Source: Tardiphaga sp. 709 | GTDB taxonomy: Bacteria; Pseudomonadota; Alphaproteobacteria; Rhizobiales; Xanthobacteraceae | Length of the DNA stretch: 64,000 nt | NCBI RefSeq assembly: GCF_032401055.1 | Contig: NZ_CP135529.1 | Location: 2,838,501 to 2,902,500 of the forward strand | Reading direction: 5' to 3' | The notes under the pieces: generated by a model | Databases searched by the model: none | What the model saw: only the letters and a program-made list of their open reading frames with translations | What the model was told of the DNA's origin: nothing | Shown: positions 34,697-42,981 of the stretch, piece after piece | How positions within the stretch are numbered: the first letter of the stretch is position 1 | Layout of the letters: each line of letters begins with the position of its first letter | Made by a program: the position numbers and the translations under genes

Positions 34697-35043
34697 ACAT
34701 GACAATGGTTCCATCCAACGACTTCTGGTTCGACGTCGGCCCGCTGCGCGCGATCCCGCAACGCGGCGCGCGCACGGTGAAGACTCCGCGGCGCGAGATC
34801 GCGGTATTCCGCACCGCCAGCGACGAGGTGTTCGCGCTGGAAAATCGCTGCCCGCACAAGGGCGGTCCACTTAGTGAAGGCATCGTGCACGGTCGCAAGG
34901 TCGCCTGCCCGCTGCATAACTGGATCATCAATCTCGATGACGGCGAAGCCTCAGGCGCTGACAAAGGCTGCGCGCGCAGCTTCCCGGTCAAGCTCGAGAA
35001 CGGCCGCATCTATCTCAACATGAGCGTCGCCGCCGCCCCATAG
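34693..35043 (+). CDS. nirD: Nitrite reductase small subunit, Rieske type
   Basis: 116 residues. Rieske ligands are CPHKGG and CPLHNW (CxH...CxxH), with FPVKLENGRIYL as the typical end. It passes electrons or stabilises NirB. ATGA overlap with nirB implies translational coupling. Confidence 0.96.
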   Translation: MNMTMVPSNDFWFDVGPLRAIPQRGARTVKTPRREIAVFRTASDEVFALENRCPHKGGPLSEGIVHGRKVACPLHNWIINLDDGEASGADKGCARSFPVKLENGRIYLNMSVAAAP

Positions 35044-35090
35044 GCGCACGCCCCATCAACCAACCCCGCTGCAAAGAAAGTTTTCAAGTA

Positions 35091-35912
35091 ATGGCCTATC
35101 TCGTCCCTTCGGAATTCGTGACCAAGATGGTGGATGCCGGCGAATCCAAGATCTTCATGTCCACGCGCGACACCATCATCCGCGCCTTCATGGCCGGCGC
35201 TATCCTGGCACTCGCCGCGGTGTTCGCCGTCACCGTTACGGTGCAAACAGGCTATCCGATCATCGGCGCGATCCTCTTCCCGGTCGGTTTCTGCATGCTC
35301 TATCTGCTCGGCTTCGACCTGCTCACCGGCGTCTTCGTGCTGACGCCCCTGGCATTGCTTGACAAGCGCCCCGGCGTCACTGTCGGCGGCGTGCTGCGCA
35401 ATTGGGGGCTCGTCTTCGTCGGCAATTTCATGGGCGCGATCATCGTCGCCATCATGATGTCAATCGTGTTCACCTTCGGTTTCTCGACGCCCCCGGACAA
35501 GGTGGGTCAGGTGATCGGCCATATCGGCGAAGGCCGCACGCTTGGCTATGCGCAGTATGGCGCAGCCGGCATGCTGACGCTGTTCATCCGCGGCATGCTC
35601 TGCAACTGGATGGTCTCAACCGGCGTGGTCGGCGCGATGATCTCAACGACCGTCAGCGGCAAAGTCATCGCGATGTGGATGCCGGTCATGGTCTTCTTCG
35701 CGATGACGTTCGAGCATTCGATCGTCAACATGTTCCTGTTCCCTGCCGGCCTGATGCTCGGCGGCAAGTTCACGATCATGGATTACATCATCTGGAACGA
35801 GATTCCGACCGTGCTCGGCAACCTCATCGGCGGCCTTACGTTCACCGGCCTGACGCTTTATGCCACACACATCAAGACAGCTCCGAAGCGCGTTGCTAGT
35901 CTCGCACGCTAG
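35091..35912 (+). CDS. Formate/nitrite channel (FocA-NirC family)
   Basis: 273 residues with six membrane helices. The pore-forming loops show LGFDLLTGVFVLTPL (TGxxF/L-type slit), GNFMGAIIVA, RGMLCNWMVSTGV (cytoplasmic gate of FNT proteins) and FEHSIVNMFLFPAGLMLG (the conserved EHS-N region containing the selectivity histidine). Placed after nirBD, it most likely imports or exports nitrite. Forty-seven bp downstream of nirD and probably in the operon. Confidence 0.9.
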   Translation: MAYLVPSEFVTKMVDAGESKIFMSTRDTIIRAFMAGAILALAAVFAVTVTVQTGYPIIGAILFPVGFCMLYLLGFDLLTGVFVLTPLALLDKRPGVTVGGVLRNWGLVFVGNFMGAIIVAIMMSIVFTFGFSTPPDKVGQVIGHIGEGRTLGYAQYGAAGMLTLFIRGMLCNWMVSTGVVGAMISTTVSGKVIAMWMPVMVFFAMTFEHSIVNMFLFPAGLMLGGKFTIMDYIIWNEIPTVLGNLIGGLTFTGLTLYATHIKTAPKRVASLAR

Positions 35913-35936
35913 GCCGATCCGCAACCCTCGCAACAC

Positions 35937-35972
35937 GACGCCCCGGCTTCTCCGGCTGGGGCGTCATTTTAT
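35937..35972 (+). terminator. Intrinsic terminator or attenuator before the kinase gene
   Basis: GACGCCCC/GGGGCGTC 8-bp stem with an inner CCGG hairpin, directly followed by ATTTTATT. It ends only 11 bp before the next ATG (35984), so it can attenuate expression of the kinase-phosphatase gene and may mask its ribosome site. Confidence 0.7.
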
Positions 35973-35983
35973 TAGTGTGACCC

Positions 35984-37702
35984 ATGCCGCGTGAATTGAC
36001 GATTTCGATCGGCCAGCATTCGGACAGGGGCCGCAAGGACACCAATCAGGATTTCCACGGCGCTCTGATTCCGACCGAGCCGCTGTTGAGCCTCAAAGGC
36101 ATTGCCGTCGTCATCGCCGACGGCATCAGCAGCAGCGCGGTCAGCGGCGAAGCCAGCGAATCTGCGGTCAAATCGTTTCTCACCGACTATTACTGCACAT
36201 CCGAATCCTGGTCGGTGAAGACTTCGGCGCAGCGCGTCATCGCTGCGACCAATTCATGGCTGCAATCCCAGACGCAGCGCGGCCGCTACCACTACGACAA
36301 GGATCGCGGCTATGTCTGTACCCTGAGTGCGATGGTGATACGCGCACGCGCAGCGCACATCTTTCATGTCGGCGATTCCCGCATCTATCGCGTATCGGAC
36401 CGCGCACTCGAGCAGCTCACCACCGACCACCGCGTTGTGATCTCATCCGAGCAGAGCTACCTCGCCCGCGCGCTTGGCGTGAACCCGCAAATCGAGATCG
36501 ACTATCAGGCGCTGCAAATCGACAATGGCGACGTCTTCATCCTCGCCACCGATGGCGTCTATGATTTCGTTGGCCCGCGTTTCATCACTTCGGCGATCGC
36601 CGATCACGCCAACGATCTCGACGCCGCCGCGAAGCTGATCGTCGACGAGGCCTATGCACAGAACAGCCCGGACAACCTCACCGTGCAGATCGTGCGGATC
36701 GATGCGGTGCCGGACGGCGAGGCCAGCGACATTCTGATGTCGCAATTGCCGCTGCCGCCGCTGCTTGAAGCCCGCATGGCGTTCGACGGCTACAGGATCA
36801 TACGCGAACTGCACGGCAGTAGCCGTAGCCACATCTATCTCGCGGTCGATGTCGAGAGCGACGAACAGGTTGTCATCAAGATTCCGTCGATCGATCTGCG
36901 CGACGACCCGGTCTATCTCAAGCGGTTCATGATTGAGGAATGGGTAGCGCGTCGCATCGACAGCGCACATGTGCTGAAGCCGTGCCGACAGTTGCGCAAG
37001 CGCAATTACCTCTACATCGTCGCCGAATTCATCGAAGGCCAGACGCTGAAGCAGTGGATGCTCGACAATCCGAAGCCGGATTTGGAAACCGTGCGCGGCA
37101 TCACCGAACAGATCGCGCGCGGCTTGCAGGCATTTCATCGGATGGAAATGATCCATCAGGACATCCGGCCAGACAACGTCATGATCGACAAGACGGGCAC
37201 GGTGAAGATCATCGATTTCGGCTCCACCCGTGTCAACGGCGTCGTCGAAGCTGATTCACCCGGCAAGCACAGCGACATTCTCGGCACGCCGCAATACACC
37301 GCACCCGAGTTGTTTTTCGGCAAGCGCGCCACATCGCAATCCGACCTCTATGCGCTTGGGACCCTCACCTATCAGATGCTGTCCGGGACACTGCCTTACG
37401 GAGCTGAGGTCGCGAAGGCGACAACCGCCGCGCAGCACCGCAGACTGCGTTATCGATCGCTGCTCAACGACGCCAGCGACATCCCTGAATGGATCGACGG
37501 TGTGTTGCGCGAGGCCGTGCACCCTGACCCGGCGAAGCGCTACGAGGAACTCTCCGAGTATATTTACGACCTGCGCAATCCGAAGGCGGAGTTTCTCAAT
37601 TCGCCGACCGTGCCGCTCCTGGAACGTAATCCGAACATGGTCTGGAAGGGCCTGTCGTTGCTGCTCGCTATAGCTGTCATCGTATTGCTGGCGAGGCGCT
37701 AG
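35984..37702 (+). CDS. PP2C phosphatase-Ser/Thr kinase fusion with C-terminal membrane anchor
   Basis: 572 residues. Residues 1-245 are a PP2C-type phosphatase (SDRGRKDTNQDFHGA, VIADGISSSAVSGEASESAV, HVGDSRIYRV, LATDGVYDFV, SPDNLTVQIV), with the metal Asp residues in place. Residues about 265-530 are a Hanks kinase: VVIKIP (Lys, about 297), HQDIRPDN catalytic loop near 390 (canonical HRDxKxxN altered to HQDIRPDN) and IDFGS near 409. The last 20 residues form one membrane helix ending LLARR. Such kinase-phosphatase genes accompany nitrite/nitrate assimilation genes in other proteobacteria; the target protein is unknown. Confidence 0.92.
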   Translation: MPRELTISIGQHSDRGRKDTNQDFHGALIPTEPLLSLKGIAVVIADGISSSAVSGEASESAVKSFLTDYYCTSESWSVKTSAQRVIAATNSWLQSQTQRGRYHYDKDRGYVCTLSAMVIRARAAHIFHVGDSRIYRVSDRALEQLTTDHRVVISSEQSYLARALGVNPQIEIDYQALQIDNGDVFILATDGVYDFVGPRFITSAIADHANDLDAAAKLIVDEAYAQNSPDNLTVQIVRIDAVPDGEASDILMSQLPLPPLLEARMAFDGYRIIRELHGSSRSHIYLAVDVESDEQVVIKIPSIDLRDDPVYLKRFMIEEWVARRIDSAHVLKPCRQLRKRNYLYIVAEFIEGQTLKQWMLDNPKPDLETVRGITEQIARGLQAFHRMEMIHQDIRPDNVMIDKTGTVKIIDFGSTRVNGVVEADSPGKHSDILGTPQYTAPELFFGKRATSQSDLYALGTLTYQMLSGTLPYGAEVAKATTAAQHRRLRYRSLLNDASDIPEWIDGVLREAVHPDPAKRYEELSEYIYDLRNPKAEFLNSPTVPLLERNPNMVWKGLSLLLAIAVIVLLARR

Positions 37703-38322
37703 TGGCGGCACTAGTCAGGCCCGCACCTCTCGCGGAAGCCTCACATTCTTTCCCTGCAAAATATCTGGAACACCGTCGGTCGCAAGAACATGCTGCTCGG
37801 CATTTTCGATCGCCAGTTGCAGGAGGCGGGTACTCACCCGGCTCGAACAGCTCAGCGTCGCGATGGACGAGAATGTAACTCGCCTGCGCGCAGCGATCGA
37901 GGCCAGCCAGCGCCGCATCGACGCCGTGATGGCCGCGATCCGGGAGCAGATATCCGACAATGCGCCCTACGGCGCCAACGGTCGCATCAGTGCGCGGTCG
38001 CCGCGTATGCGCGACCTGATCGTCGGGCTCCATGAGGACTGGCTCATGACAAGCACTTCGTCGCGTGCCACCGGATCAACGAGATCGCCCCTCCGGATTT
38101 TGCATCTCTGTGACATTGCAGCGGCAATCGGACGTCCGATTTGCGCCAGAGGCGGTCATGTGGAGATCCAAAGACAGCGGAATTTCGCGAGGTCTTGCAT
38201 AAAAGGCGACACCAATTGAGAATGGATGGCTCATCCAGAGCTTCGGCTTGGCCAGCGGTGAGAACATAACGTACGTCTACCGATATGGCGGCATTTCTAT
38301 CCAATCGTCGAAAGCAACGTCC
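37703..38322. other. Degraded intergenic stretch between the kinase and the GntR gene
   Basis: 620 bp without a confident gene. It contains the open fragment at 37863-38043 (separate entry), then non-coding sequence ending in A/T-rich sequence before the GntR gene. Nitrate transporter or nitrate reductase genes, frequent after the kinase in other genomes, are absent. Confidence 0.45.
37785..38043 (+). pseudogene. Remnant of a small helical protein
   Basis: In one frame: LTRLEQLSVAMDENVTRLRAAIEASQRRIDAVMAAIREQISDNAPYGANGRISA, a clean amphipathic-helix segment with a natural Gly/Asn-rich end, beginning without a start codon of its own. About 15 codons upstream a second frame holds MLLGIFDRQLQ. 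The composition is like the C-terminus of a flagellar-chaperone-sized helical protein, but I could not confirm a family. Looks like the broken end of a gene. Confidence 0.35.
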
Positions 38323-39024
38323 GTGCCTTCTGTCAACAAAGCAAAGAAATCAACGAGCAAACGCCCGGCACGGACCAATGGCAGCATAACAGACGCAACC
38401 TATTTGAAGCTGCACAACCTGATCGAGTCGCGACAGCTGCAGCCCGGCGAGGTGATTGAAGAGCGCCGGCTTGCACTGCGGCTGAAAGTTTCGCGGACAC
38501 CGCTGCGGGCTGGCATCAGCCGGTTGCTGGGCGAAGGCAGGCTCGAGCAATTGTCCAACGGCACTGTGGTGGTCCGCACAATCGAGATGGCGGAATTGCT
38601 CGAACTGATCCATCTCCGCATGGTGTTGGAGAGCGAAGCGACGTTCATTGCGGCGACCCGCATCGCGCTGGATATCCTTGCACCGATCAGGGCTGCGCTG
38701 GAGAAGATCATTGCTGCGTCGACAGTGTCCGGGACGGTTCACTGGACCCTCGACGATGAAATCCATGACCAGATCGCGCGGCATTGCGGCAATCGCTCGC
38801 TTGAGAAGCTGATTGGAGAAATCCGGCAGAAGATCCGGATGTGCAATGTAGAGCGCCAGCCAGGCCGGCTGCTGCCCGCCACCCGCGAGCATCTGGCGAT
38901 TATCGATGCCATCATCGATCGTGATGCCGCCGCAGCCCGTCAGGCGATGATCCTGCATCTCACTAATGTGCGGCAGGGATTGCTCGAACGGTTCGGGATC
39001 TTCCTGCCCGAGCCTCACGGCTAG
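38323..39024 (+). CDS. GntR family regulator, FCD subfamily
   Basis: 233 residues from GTG 38323 (the frame is open from ATG 38248). wHTH: TYLKLHNLIESRQLQPGEVIEERRLALRLKVSRTPLRAGISRLLGEGRLEQL. FCD ligand domain with metal residues in LDDEIHDQIARHCGN, TREHLAII and MILHLTNVRQ. The palindrome at 39158-39173 between it and allA has the TGGTATACCA core expected for FCD-GntR proteins. Likely the repressor of the downstream eight-gene operon. Confidence 0.9.
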   Translation: MPSVNKAKKSTSKRPARTNGSITDATYLKLHNLIESRQLQPGEVIEERRLALRLKVSRTPLRAGISRLLGEGRLEQLSNGTVVVRTIEMAELLELIHLRMVLESEATFIAATRIALDILAPIRAALEKIIAASTVSGTVHWTLDDEIHDQIARHCGNRSLEKLIGEIRQKIRMCNVERQPGRLLPATREHLAIIDAIIDRDAAAARQAMILHLTNVRQGLLERFGIFLPEPHG

Positions 39025-39157
39025 GTCGAGATCAGGCAGAATCCCTGCGGGTGCATGTCCGAAGATTCTGCAGCTGCCCGCAATTTTGTCGGACTCCGTC
39101 CAAATTTGACGCAGCTTCCCGGGCTTCGCAGCTTGACTGAAATCAGCATGGGCGGTT

Positions 39158-39173
39158 CACTGGTATACCAGTG
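39158..39173. promoter_or_regulatory. FCD-GntR operator
   Basis: CACTGGTATACCAGTG, a perfect 16-bp palindrome with the TGGTATACCA core preferred by FCD-type GntR repressors, lying about 50 bp upstream of allA. A candidate -35 TTGACT sits at 39133-39138, so the operator would block RNA polymerase. Confidence 0.8.
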
Positions 39174-39221
39174 GAATATCAAGCCGCTCCGCAACGCCGA
39201 CCAACCAGATGTCCCGCCTGA

Positions 39222-39731
39222 ATGACGCCAAACCACATTGCTTCCCACACCGTCGCGGCCGAATCGCTGTCCCCGGCCGCCTTTGCCGCCTTCGGCGATG
39301 TAGCCGAGCGACCGATCGACGTGCGCCGGCGCTATCTTCCGACATCGGACGATCGCACCGAGGACGCCGCCACCTTTTCCTTCTGGATCAGCAGCGCCGC
39401 TAGGCTCGGCAGTCTGCCCCTGCCGATCACGACGCTGGAGCGTCATCCGTTCTCCGCCCAGACTTTCATCCCGCTCGGCAGCAGCCAATACCTCGCGATC
39501 GTGTGCAATGCCGGCCCGGATGGCCTGCCTGATGTGGCCACCCTGCGGTGCTTCATCGCCGGAGCGCATCAAAGCATCACCTTCGCCCGCAATATCTGGC
39601 ATCATCCCATGACCGTTCTCGGCGCGGCCATGGAATTCGCCGTCGCCATGGGCATTACCGGCCGGCAGGACGACGACGTGTTCGTCGATATCGCTGGCGA
39701 CGTTCGTGCCGTGATGCCGCATAGCGCATAG
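39222..39731 (+). CDS. allA: Ureidoglycolate lyase AllA
   Basis: 169 residues of the AllA cupin family. Seen: EALSPAAFAAFGDV-like start, RHPFSAQTFIPLGSSQYLAIV, PDVATLRCFIAGAHQSITFARNIWHHPMTVLG. The HPFSAQTFIPL and WHHPM segments are family hallmarks. It splits ureidoglycolate into glyoxylate and urea. Starts the operon, 12 bp before puuE. Confidence 0.93.
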   Translation: MTPNHIASHTVAAESLSPAAFAAFGDVAERPIDVRRRYLPTSDDRTEDAATFSFWISSAARLGSLPLPITTLERHPFSAQTFIPLGSSQYLAIVCNAGPDGLPDVATLRCFIAGAHQSITFARNIWHHPMTVLGAAMEFAVAMGITGRQDDDVFVDIAGDVRAVMPHSA

Positions 39732-39742
39732 GGATCGCAACG

Positions 39743-40654
39743 ATGCCGCATGATGATCACCTCACCCGCGACTTCGTCGGCTACGGCCGCACCCCGCCGC
39801 ATCCACAATGGCCGGGCGCAGCAAGAATCGCACTCAACTTCTGCATCAACTACGAAGAAGGCTCCGAGCCGTCGTTCGCCGATGGCGACGGCGTCACCGA
39901 AACGGCCCTGACCGAAGGTGGCGGCAGCGGCTTCGAGGGCCGCGACCTCGCTGCCGAGTCGATGTTCGAATATGGCAGCCGCATAGGCTTTTGGCGCGTG
40001 CTGCGCCTTCTGTCCGAGCGCGGCATGACCGCCACCGTCATGGGCTGCGCGCTGGCGCTGGAACGCAACGACGAGGCCTGCGCCGCCATTCGCGAATATG
40101 GCTACGACGTCTGCGCCCATGGCTGGCGCTGGGAGCGACATCCGTTGCTGTCCGAGGCCGACGAACGCGAGCGCATTCGCAAGACTGTCGAGAGCCTCAA
40201 GCGCACCATCGGCGAGCGTCCGCTCGGCTGGTATTGCCGCTATGGGCCGAGCGTGAACACGCGGCGCCTCGTGGTCGAGGAAGGCGGTTTCCTCTACGAT
40301 TCCGACGCCTATAACGACGAATTGCCATACTGGACACGTGTGCTCGGCAGGCCGCATCTCGTGGTGCCTTACGGCCTTGCCAACAACGACGCAAAGTTCA
40401 GCCGCGGCGCGATGGCAACGGCGGATGATTTCTTCGTCTATCTGCGCGACGCCTTCGACATGCTCTACGCGGAAGGCGCCACCGCGCCAAAGATGATGTC
40501 GGTCGGACTACACACCCGCCTGATCGGCCATCCCGGCCGCGCCGCCGGCCTGCAGCGCTTCCTCGATCACGTCGCCAAGCACGACAACGCCTGGGTCTGC
40601 CGGCGCGGCGACATCGCCCGTCACTGGCAGGCCACTCATCCCCCCACGCCCTGA
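39743..40654 (+). CDS. puuE: PuuE-type (polysaccharide deacetylase fold) allantoinase
   Basis: 303 residues of the NodB-like carbohydrate esterase 4 fold used by metal-independent PuuE allantoinase. Blocks seen: GAARIALNFCINYEEGSEPSFADGDGVTE, YGSRIGFWRVLRLLSERGMTATVMGCALALERN, AHGWRWERHPLLSEADERERIRKTVESLKRTIGERPLGWYCRYGPSVNTRRLVVEEGGFLYDSD. It opens allantoin to allantoate. Next to AllA, supporting ureide degradation, but enzymes for the middle steps are not in the window. Confidence 0.9.
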   Translation: MPHDDHLTRDFVGYGRTPPHPQWPGAARIALNFCINYEEGSEPSFADGDGVTETALTEGGGSGFEGRDLAAESMFEYGSRIGFWRVLRLLSERGMTATVMGCALALERNDEACAAIREYGYDVCAHGWRWERHPLLSEADERERIRKTVESLKRTIGERPLGWYCRYGPSVNTRRLVVEEGGFLYDSDAYNDELPYWTRVLGRPHLVVPYGLANNDAKFSRGAMATADDFFVYLRDAFDMLYAEGATAPKMMSVGLHTRLIGHPGRAAGLQRFLDHVAKHDNAWVCRRGDIARHWQATHPPTP

Positions 40655-40688
40655 TCTCCACCACATCCGCACCCGAAAGGACGTCCCC

Positions 40689-41552
40689 ATGAAACTGAAA
40701 CCCACGCATTGGCTGTTCGGGCTGATGCTGTCGACTGCGGTATTCGCCGGCGGCGCCAGCGCGCAGGAAGCCGATCATCCGTCCGACAAGCCGATGGTGG
40801 TCGCGTCCGATTTCGGCGTCGCGCCGTGGATGGTGCGCGGCCCCAATGGTCCCGAGGGTTTCGGCGCGGATCTGATCAACGAGATCGGTAAAGATCTCGG
40901 CCGCCCGAAGGTCGAGATCGTCGACATCAATTTCTCCGGCCTGTTCGCGGCGCTGTTCGCCAAGCGCGCCGAATTCCTCGTCAACCCGCTTAACCTCACC
41001 GCCGAACGCTCCGAGCGCATGCTTTACACCGAGCCGCTATTCTCCACCGGCAACGGCTTCATCGTCCGCGCCGCCGACGAGATGAAGAGCTTCGAGGATC
41101 TCAAGGGCAAGGCCGTCGCCGTCAACCGCGGCACCATCTCGGATACCTGGGCCACCGCCAATGCCGAGAAATACGGCTTCGAAGTGCAGCGCTACGATGT
41201 ATTCCCCGACACGGTGCAGGCCGTGCTGACGCGCCGCGCCTTCACAGCGCTAAATGAGATCCCGACGACCGTCTATGCCGCCAGCCAGAACAAGGCGATC
41301 AAGGTCGGCTTCAAGGACTTCAACGGCCGCAACTTCGCCTATGCATTCCGCCTGGAAGATACTGAGTATCGCAACAAGGTCGAGGCGGTCATCGAATGCA
41401 TGAAGTTGGACGGCCGCCTGCGCAAGCTGCACGAGAAATGGTATGGCGCAGCGCCCGATGCCGGCTCGGCCATCGACACTGTGTATTTCGGCTATGGCCC
41501 TCCCGGCTTCAAGGGTTTCGAGCCCACTTCGCACGTTCCGGCGTGCAAGTAG
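40689..41552 (+). CDS. ABC transporter substrate-binding protein, amino-acid (family 3) type
   Basis: 287 residues with signal peptide MKLKPTHWLFGLMLSTAVFAGGASA. Family 3 fold: GFGADLINEIGKDLGRPKVEIVDINFSGLFAALFAKRAEFLVNPLNLTAERSERMLYTEPLF and DLKGKAVAVNRGTISDTWA. Periplasmic binder of a small amino- or ureido-compound. Two permease genes and an ATPase in the same operon complete the importer. Substrate not readable. Confidence 0.9.
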   Translation: MKLKPTHWLFGLMLSTAVFAGGASAQEADHPSDKPMVVASDFGVAPWMVRGPNGPEGFGADLINEIGKDLGRPKVEIVDINFSGLFAALFAKRAEFLVNPLNLTAERSERMLYTEPLFSTGNGFIVRAADEMKSFEDLKGKAVAVNRGTISDTWATANAEKYGFEVQRYDVFPDTVQAVLTRRAFTALNEIPTTVYAASQNKAIKVGFKDFNGRNFAYAFRLEDTEYRNKVEAVIECMKLDGRLRKLHEKWYGAAPDAGSAIDTVYFGYGPPGFKGFEPTSHVPACK

Positions 41553-41627
41553 CACGCTGGCTCTGACAAGATAGCTGTGAACACCGGACCGGCCCGAGCC
41601 GGTCCGACTGCGGTTGGCGGACACCCG

Positions 41628-42299
41628 ATGGACCGGATCGTCGAATACTACTTCAATGCAGAAGTCATCGCGGGCGCCTTCCCTCAGGTGCTCGCGGGCT
41701 TTCGCACGACGGTCATCGTATCGCTTTTGATTATTGTCTGCGGCACACTGTTCGGCCTGTCGCTGGCGCTGCTACGCTGCGCCAGCCTGCGCCCGGTCAA
41801 TTTCATCATCACCGCCTATGTCGACGTGCTGCGCACGCTGCCGCAGCTCGTCGTGATCGTCTTCATCTATTTCGGCCTGCCTTATATGGGCCCGGCGCTG
41901 TCCCCCTTCGCGACCACCGTGCTGGCGCTCGGCATGGTGCTGTCGGCCTTTTCCACCGAGATCTTCTGGTCCGCAATCATGGCGCTGCCGCGCGGACAAT
42001 GGGACGCCGCCAGCGCACTCGGTTTCAGCCGGCTGCGGACGCTGGTCACCATCATCCTGCCGCAGGCCATTCGCCTCGCGATCCCGCTTCTGACCAACCG
42101 CGCCATCTCCATCAGCAAGGGCACGGCGCTCGGCACCGCCGTGTCGCTCCCGGAAACGCTGGGACAGGCGCAGAGCGTGATGGCGCTGGTTGCCAATCCC
42201 TCGCCACTGACGCTCGCCGCGGCGTTCTACCTCACCTTCTTCCTGCCGCTGGTGATCGCCAGCCGGTGGGTCGAATATCGCTACAGCACGGGGCGTTGA
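41628..42299 (+). CDS. ABC transporter permease, amino-acid type (1)
   Basis: 223 residues from ATG 41628 (MDRIVEYYFN); a GTG at 41577 is less likely. His/Glu/Gln-type ABC permease with VDVLRTLPQLVVIVFIYFGLP, LGFSRLRTLVTIILPQAIRLAIP (EAA loop) and five helices. Pairs with the next permease. Confidence 0.9.
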   Translation: MDRIVEYYFNAEVIAGAFPQVLAGFRTTVIVSLLIIVCGTLFGLSLALLRCASLRPVNFIITAYVDVLRTLPQLVVIVFIYFGLPYMGPALSPFATTVLALGMVLSAFSTEIFWSAIMALPRGQWDAASALGFSRLRTLVTIILPQAIRLAIPLLTNRAISISKGTALGTAVSLPETLGQAQSVMALVANPSPLTLAAAFYLTFFLPLVIASRWVEYRYSTGR

Positions 42300-42308
42300 G
42301 CGGATCGC

Positions 42309-42980
42309 ATGCAGGATTTCCTGGACAATTTCGCCAACTGGGAGTCGCTGTTGCGGGTCTATCCGCTGCTGCTGCAGGGGCTGATCTATACCATCTGGCT
42401 CGCGGTGGTGGCGCTGCCGCTCGGCATTCTCGCCGGCCTCGCCATCGCCGTGCTGTACAGCTTCAAGAACCGCTGGGTGAATATCGCGCTGCTGATTTAT
42501 ATCGACCTGTTCAGGTCGTTTCCCGTGGTGGTGCTGCTGATCCTGATCTTCTACGGCATGCCGTTTCTGGGCCTGACGCTCGGCAGCTTCGCCGCAGCCG
42601 TGCTGGCCATCGTGCTCAACAATTCCGGCTACTATGGCGAGATCTTCCGCGCCGGTATCCTGTCCGTGCCCCACGGCCAGACCGAGGCTGCCCGGGCGCT
42701 CGGTTTCAAGCCGCTGCATGTGGTGTTCTCCATCGTGCTGCCGCAGGCGATCCGCAACGTGCTGGCGCCGCTGGCCAGCAATTCGCTAGAACTCGTCAAG
42801 GCGACACCAATTGCCGCCTTGGTTGCGCTGCCTGAACTGCTGCGCTCAGCCCGCGTCGCCCAGGAGCAGACCTACAACCCGACGCCGTTGATGGCAGCCG
42901 CCGTGATCTTCTTCGTCATTCTGTATCCGTTCGCGCGCTGGGTGGCGCGGCTGGAGCGGCAAGCGCTGAAAGCACGCTGA
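42309..42980 (+). CDS. ABC transporter permease, amino-acid type (2)
   Basis: 223 residues of the same family: YIDLFRSFPVVVLLILIFYGMPFLG, EAARALGFKPLHVVFSIVLPQAIRNVLAPL (EAA loop). Nine bp after the first permease. Two related permeases of equal length are the usual heterodimer of HAAT importers. Confidence 0.92.
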   Translation: MQDFLDNFANWESLLRVYPLLLQGLIYTIWLAVVALPLGILAGLAIAVLYSFKNRWVNIALLIYIDLFRSFPVVVLLILIFYGMPFLGLTLGSFAAAVLAIVLNNSGYYGEIFRAGILSVPHGQTEAARALGFKPLHVVFSIVLPQAIRNVLAPLASNSLELVKATPIAALVALPELLRSARVAQEQTYNPTPLMAAAVIFFVILYPFARWVARLERQALKAR

Positions 42981-42981
42981 T

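Noticed and set aside
35091..35912. Nitrate transporter (NarK/NasA-like) in the nitrite operon
   Set aside because: Six-helix FNT channel motifs are clear, with no MFS signature; no nitrate reductase gene follows in the window.
41577..41627. Longer start for the first ABC permease at GTG 41577
   Set aside because: The extra 17 residues are Gly/Pro/Ala-rich without resemblance to permeases; ATG 41628 gives the usual length and matches the partner permease.
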